This document shows positions 60,981 to 64,000 of a stretch of 64,000 nucleotides of DNA, piece after piece (the stretch's first letter is position 1; each line of letters begins with the position of its first letter). Source of the stretch: Paulinella micropora (Eukaryota > Cercozoa > Imbricatea > Euglyphida); NCBI GenBank assembly GCA_009731375.1, contig BJOX01000267.1:367900-431899 (forward strand), in the 5' to 3' direction. The notes under the pieces are model-generated. The model was not told where the DNA came from, did not search any database, and saw only the letters and a program-made list of their open reading frames with translations. Made by a program: the position numbers and the translations under genes.

Positions 60981-61988
60981 TTAGCGGGCTGGGTGGATAG
61001 CGTCAAAGATAGCCTGGACATGTCGGTCGCGCGTAGTAGTATCTGAGCTCGCTGGTGCACGCGGGTCTTGAGGGTGGCGTAGTTGCCAGTACCTGATTGC
61101 AAGCAAGGCTAGTCTGAAGCGGAGCTTTAGCTGCGGCTCGGCCAGCGGCAGCGAGCTGGTGAAATGTCCCAGCTTTCGACAGGTTTTGATAATTTGCTTA
61201 GCCTCGGGCGGCCCGGGCAGACCGGAAGCCTTGGCTGCGATTAGTTGCTGCAGGCCTTGTAACGTCTCGGGCAACTGCGTGTGGGGTTTCTTCAGAGTCG
61301 ACGGCGAAAATAGCAGCGCCGCCCTTATGTCCTCTTTATGTGACTCGTTTGCTTGTTGGCTGGAGCTCCGGCTGGCCGCGTAATAGAGCAACCAAGGCGC
61401 CACCGCGTCTCGCACTCTACGCAATTTGCCGCGCTTTGCGGGGTCAGCCTGCAACGACACGTGCAGCAGGGTCAGCAGTTCCATAATTCCCTCGCTAAGC
61501 GGTTGCTCATCCAGCCCGCGAGCCCACTGTTGAAGATTCTGGGACAGATTTCGGGGCTGGTCTGGTGGCGGTGCCCCCTGCGCAAGAGGCGCGGGCGGTC
61601 CCCCCTGCGCAGCAGCATTAGCCACCTCGCCAGTGTCCAGCACGGGCGTGGCAGGGGGGGTCGCCTCATCCTCCTCGCCAGCCACAAGTGCCCCCTTAAT
61701 TTCTTCGAGCATTGCACCGGCCCTAGACAAAACCTCGCTAAGCCTGTACAGTGTCAGTGGACAGCCGTCGTGCGCATCAGGCTCGGAAGGAGCCACGGCC
61801 TCCCCCGCCGCCCCAGCGCCAGAGCTCTCGGTCCTTTCTAGCAAGACTGTGCCTATTCTAAAACACACTCTCTTTCTGACTCGGCCGCAGCTTAAACACA
61901 CCTTGCCCACAACATGCTGCTGCAGGCAACGTGTTTCTTGTACTCTTTTTAAACAACCAGACTTTGCCTGAGGCTTGTGTTCGGACAT
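60981..61988 (-). CDS. Orphan protein with N-terminal zinc-finger-like segment, 335 aa
   Basis: The N-terminus reads GCLKRVQETRCLQQHVVGKV followed by CLSCGR, enough Cys and His for one zinc site. A Pro/Ala-rich linker and two helical regions follow (IMELLTLLHVSLQADPAKRG; LKLRFRLALLAIRYWQL). The frame is intact and ends ...FDAIHPAR. The helical centre faintly resembles transcription-factor-type helical bundles, which I do not regard as an assignment. Confidence 0.6.
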   Translation of the reverse strand: MSEHKPQAKSGCLKRVQETRCLQQHVVGKVCLSCGRVRKRVCFRIGTVLLERTESSGAGAAGEAVAPSEPDAHDGCPLTLYRLSEVLSRAGAMLEEIKGALVAGEEDEATPPATPVLDTGEVANAAAQGGPPAPLAQGAPPPDQPRNLSQNLQQWARGLDEQPLSEGIMELLTLLHVSLQADPAKRGKLRRVRDAVAPWLLYYAASRSSSQQANESHKEDIRAALLFSPSTLKKPHTQLPETLQGLQQLIAAKASGLPGPPEAKQIIKTCRKLGHFTSSLPLAEPQLKLRFRLALLAIRYWQLRHPQDPRAPASSDTTTRDRHVQAIFDAIHPAR

Positions 61989-62167
61989 AGACGGCTTACG
62001 CCCCCCCTCCCCTGCACTTTCGCGCAGGCCTTTCCCTTTTTAAAGTTTTTGTTTTTAATAGATGATAATAGGTTCCATGCAAGCCCTGCAGGGTACGACC
62101 TACAGGGCAAAGGGGGGGGCGCCCCCCCCCCTCTCTCTTTTGCTCTCTCTTGATCGAGGAGCGACCA
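61989..62167. promoter_or_regulatory. Intergenic region with T-rich and G/C-run tracts
   Basis: Contains the 5' region of the 335-aa gene and CCCTTTTTAAAGTTTTTGTT near 62033. Runs of G and C at 62112-62130 may be error-prone. No specific site is identified. Confidence 0.35.
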
Positions 62168-62680
62168 CTACCGCAAAAAGCGGTCCTTCACGAGCGGCGC
62201 AATGAAAAACACGGAGAGCTGCGTCCAGCCCCCACAGCAAATACGGGCGATGCCCTGAACTAGAGCATAGCAGTCCGTCACCTGTAGTTCTACAAAGCGT
62301 TTGGCACAGAAAATGAGAACATCCAGTATACAGTGTTTATCCAGAGCCTCGTCCAAGCACAGACAAGCGAGCGGCCGCCAAAAGTCCCGGCTTTGTGCCG
62401 CTTCTTTGTCGTGGTCGCCCCAGACGTGCTGTTGCAGCATGGTGCGGAGCCAAGTCTTACAGTCGGGCGGGGCTCTGTTGGCAAACTCCGCGGCCACGTA
62501 TTCTTTCAATTTGTTAAGATAGGCTTCCCAGCCGCACTCTAAAGCGTCTACTGCATACACGGTCCAGAAGTGCCAGCCACCCCGCGGCAGGATCTCTAGG
62601 TGCAGCACGTCCCAGGCGTGGGCGAAGCGAGCGGCCCCGCCCGGGCCCTGCCAGCCCGGAAGGTACCAAAGCGCTCGAGA
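62168..62680 (-). CDS. Orphan protein, about 150-170 aa
   Basis: The conserved-looking part begins HLEILPRGGWHFWTVYAVDA and continues through WEAYLNKLKEYVAAEF and FCAKRFVELQVTDCYALVQG to FLR. The frame is open upstream without ATG to a stop near 62682, so the start is unknown (a GTG at 62608 is possible). It runs opposite to and overlaps the upstream region of the RING gene. Trp- and Cys-rich; no family recognised. Confidence 0.5.
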   Translation of the reverse strand, partial: SRALWYLPGWQGPGGAARFAHAWDVLHLEILPRGGWHFWTVYAVDALECGWEAYLNKLKEYVAAEFANRAPPDCKTWLRTMLQQHVWGDHDKEAAQSRDFWRPLACLCLDEALDKHCILDVLIFCAKRFVELQVTDCYALVQGIARICCGGWTQLSVFFIAPLVKDRFLR

Positions 62681-63177
62681 ACGAAAAGCTCAGGGTGGAC
62701 GCGGCCCGCGCGCGCGAAGAGTTGGAACGTCTGGCACAGAAGCTGCAGGCAACCCGCGCGCTGTGCACCCAGGCCAAACGCTTGCTGCGTCAGCTGCGCA
62801 AGAAAGAGAGCAAAAGCACTTGTTGTCACGAGCACAAAGACACCGGCGGGGCCGCCGTGGCCCCTACTGCCAGCAGCAGCAGCAGCAGCAGCGCGGCGGC
62901 CTGGGTCGAGAACGTTGTGCGGCTGAACCCCGAGCGCTGGCCCGACGCGGACGACAAGGGTGCAATAAACGCCGCGCTAGCCGCCCTCGACGGCCTGCGC
63001 GCTAAGCTCGCAGACCAGCAGGCCAAGCTGGCACGCGTGTGCTGCGCCGTTTGCCTTGAAGAGCCCAGTGAGGGCTCAGCACGAATTACCACGTTTTTTC
63101 CGTGCGGTCATAATCGGGTCTGTACCGACTGCGCTGCGCAGCTGAAGGTCTGCCCTCTGTGCAGACGCGAAATTTGA
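62660..63177 (+). CDS. Coiled-coil RING-finger protein, probable E3 ubiquitin ligase
   Basis: The C-terminus holds a complete C3HC4 RING: CCAVCLEEP, then FFPCGHNRVCTDCA, then CPLCRREI at the end. The N-terminal part is a coiled coil (LENEKLRVDAARAREELERL) with a Cys-rich patch, and the middle has a Ser-rich linker from an AGC repeat. The start is unclear: the frame is open upstream without ATG, and GTG at 62695 is the first start-like codon. Viral RING proteins of this size often redirect host ubiquitination. An AATAAA follows 50 bp after the stop. Confidence 0.75.
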
Positions 63178-63226
63178 GAATTCGTCGTGCCCGTGTGAAC
63201 AGGGCGCGACAAAAAAAGTTTTCTTT

Positions 63227-63232
63227 AATAAA
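63227..63232 (+). terminator. AATAAA polyadenylation signal of the RING gene
   Basis: AATAAA in TTTCTTTAATAAAAGC, 50 bp after the RING gene stop and just before the end of the convergent minus-strand gene. Confidence 0.55.
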
Positions 63233-63240
63233 AGCTTGAC

Positions 63241-63480
63241 TTACTTACTTGTATACGACTCCATGGCACGGGGCTCGTCCTCCTTGCACACCCCCGCAAG
63301 CCGCCGGCAAAGCTCCTCCAATTTCTGCTCGGAGCTGGCAATGTCTTGGTACACTTGGCGGCACTGCTGGCGTTGTTTGCACCAGGGCTGCCCTTCTCCC
63401 CTACTCGCTACGTGCTTTTTCCCTTGGCCTGAGCAGGCGCAGGGCCGAAGCCCTAAAGATACGATTGCGATCGACCACAT
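63241..63480 (-). CDS. Small Cys-rich protein, 79 aa
   Basis: Starts MWSIAIVSLGLRPCACSGQG and has a helical second half (VYQDIASSEQKLEELCRRLAG). It fits neatly between two neighbours and is convergent with the RING gene. No family recognised. Confidence 0.45.
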   Translation of the reverse strand: MWSIAIVSLGLRPCACSGQGKKHVASRGEGQPWCKQRQQCRQVYQDIASSEQKLEELCRRLAGVCKEDEPRAMESYTSK

Positions 63481-63531
63481 CGGCGTCCAGTAGCCAGGAT
63501 ATTTTTAGCGTTTTGTGTAAGTCTTGTCGAA

Positions 63532-64000
63532 CTACTGTAGAAGCTTCTCTTCTGCTTCCCATTCGTGATCGTTATGGTTTAGCATCAAAGTGTGCAGTTT
63601 GGGCATATTTTCTAACAGCTCTGGCCTTCCGAACCCGCGGATCAAGTCTCCCTCAGTCGCATCTTTGCTAGGGCTCAGGGACAGGATCTCCAGGTTCTCC
63701 AGCCTTAACCCCGCAATCGCCGGCAGCTCGATCGGGCCCGTGAATCTTTCTAGCCCTAGCACTCTAAGCCTAAGGTTTGCCGGGAATGCAGAAAGAAGGC
63801 ACTCTCGCGTTGGCTTTCGTACCCTCAGCTGTCTTAGCCGCGGGGCCGAACCGAGAAGCGTGACATTGCCCGTGGCCTGTCTCAAGCAAAAGTCCAAGTG
63901 CAAGACTCGCAGTTTCTTGCGGTCTAGGTATCCGAGCACGTCGAAATTGATTTGGGGAAAGTTTGCTACGTGCAGAAACCTAAGCTTGCAGCCCGAGAAG
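63532..64000 (-). CDS. Leucine-rich-repeat protein C, partial (5' end outside window)
   Basis: The frame is open from the window edge to 63532. It reads LRR units throughout: CKLRFLHVANFP, KKLRVLHLDFCLRQATGN, RLRQLRVRKPTREC, LRVLGLERFTGPIELPAI and LENLEILSLSPS. It is similar in style to LRR proteins A and B, so this block carries at least three LRR genes on the same strand. Confidence 0.7.
   Translation of the reverse strand, partial: FSGCKLRFLHVANFPQINFDVLGYLDRKKLRVLHLDFCLRQATGNVTLLGSAPRLRQLRVRKPTRECLLSAFPANLRLRVLGLERFTGPIELPAIAGLRLENLEILSLSPSKDATEGDLIRGFGRPELLENMPKLHTLMLNHNDHEWEAEEKLLQ

Overview
The window is a chromosome segment of a eukaryote, most likely a unicellular alga or other protist. 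The signs are GT-AG introns, TTAGGG telomere-type repeats, AATAAA signals, piggyBac and Ty1/copia elements, a tRNA-derived SINE and an integrated polinton-like virus. I cannot name the species. The assembly is a draft with twelve runs of N: 2137-2146, 5670-5679, 6613-7347, 9145-9370, 9498-10285, 11575-12060, 20292-20651, 23391-23400, 33545-33554, 42887-42896, 43848-43857 and 52244-52644.

Region 1 (1-12060) is repeat-dominated: tetranucleotide, trinucleotide and dinucleotide microsatellites, minisatellites, copies of a tRNA-derived SINE and at least one other retroposon with an (ATT)n tail. Small plus-strand exons sit inside it; two of them read as ankyrin repeats, so much of this block may be introns of one host gene. 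Region 2 (12061-20136) holds a broken Ty1/copia polymerase, a nearly complete piggyBac element (15452-18322, with TTAA on both sides) and more microsatellites.

Region 3 (20137-43847) is an AT-rich, virus-derived element of about 23.7 kb with terminal inverted repeats of about 1.6 kb. It encodes a double-jelly-roll major capsid protein, a penton-type minor capsid protein, an FtsK/A32-type packaging ATPase, a polymerase-like (TVpol)/superfamily 3 helicase fusion, a tyrosine recombinase of telomere-resolvase type, a GIY-YIG nuclease, a large fibre with a self-cleaving S74 chaperone domain, two related putative surface proteins, a phospholipase-A2-like protein and small membrane or secreted proteins. 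This is the gene set of a polinton-like virus (PLV). Its outer ends carry a palindrome with arms of about 180 bp and short ATAGAC..GTCTAT palindromes; a sister motif lies just before the recombinase gene. Several genes carry single frameshifts, mostly at A or T runs.

Region 4 (43858-49600) is host DNA: spliced exons on the minus strand, a 340-bp direct repeat, and a subtelomere-like block in which roughly 560-bp units alternate with TTAGGG arrays.

Region 5 (49637-64000) is GC-rich and densely coded on both strands, with short AATAAA-bearing gaps between genes. It encodes a herpes/pox (UL52)-type primase, the start of an origin-binding-protein (UL9-type) helicase, MYND and RING zinc-finger proteins, three large leucine-rich-repeat proteins and several orphans. 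It looks like a fragment of a large DNA virus or a large replicating mobile element. No capsid gene lies in the visible part, so its identity is open.
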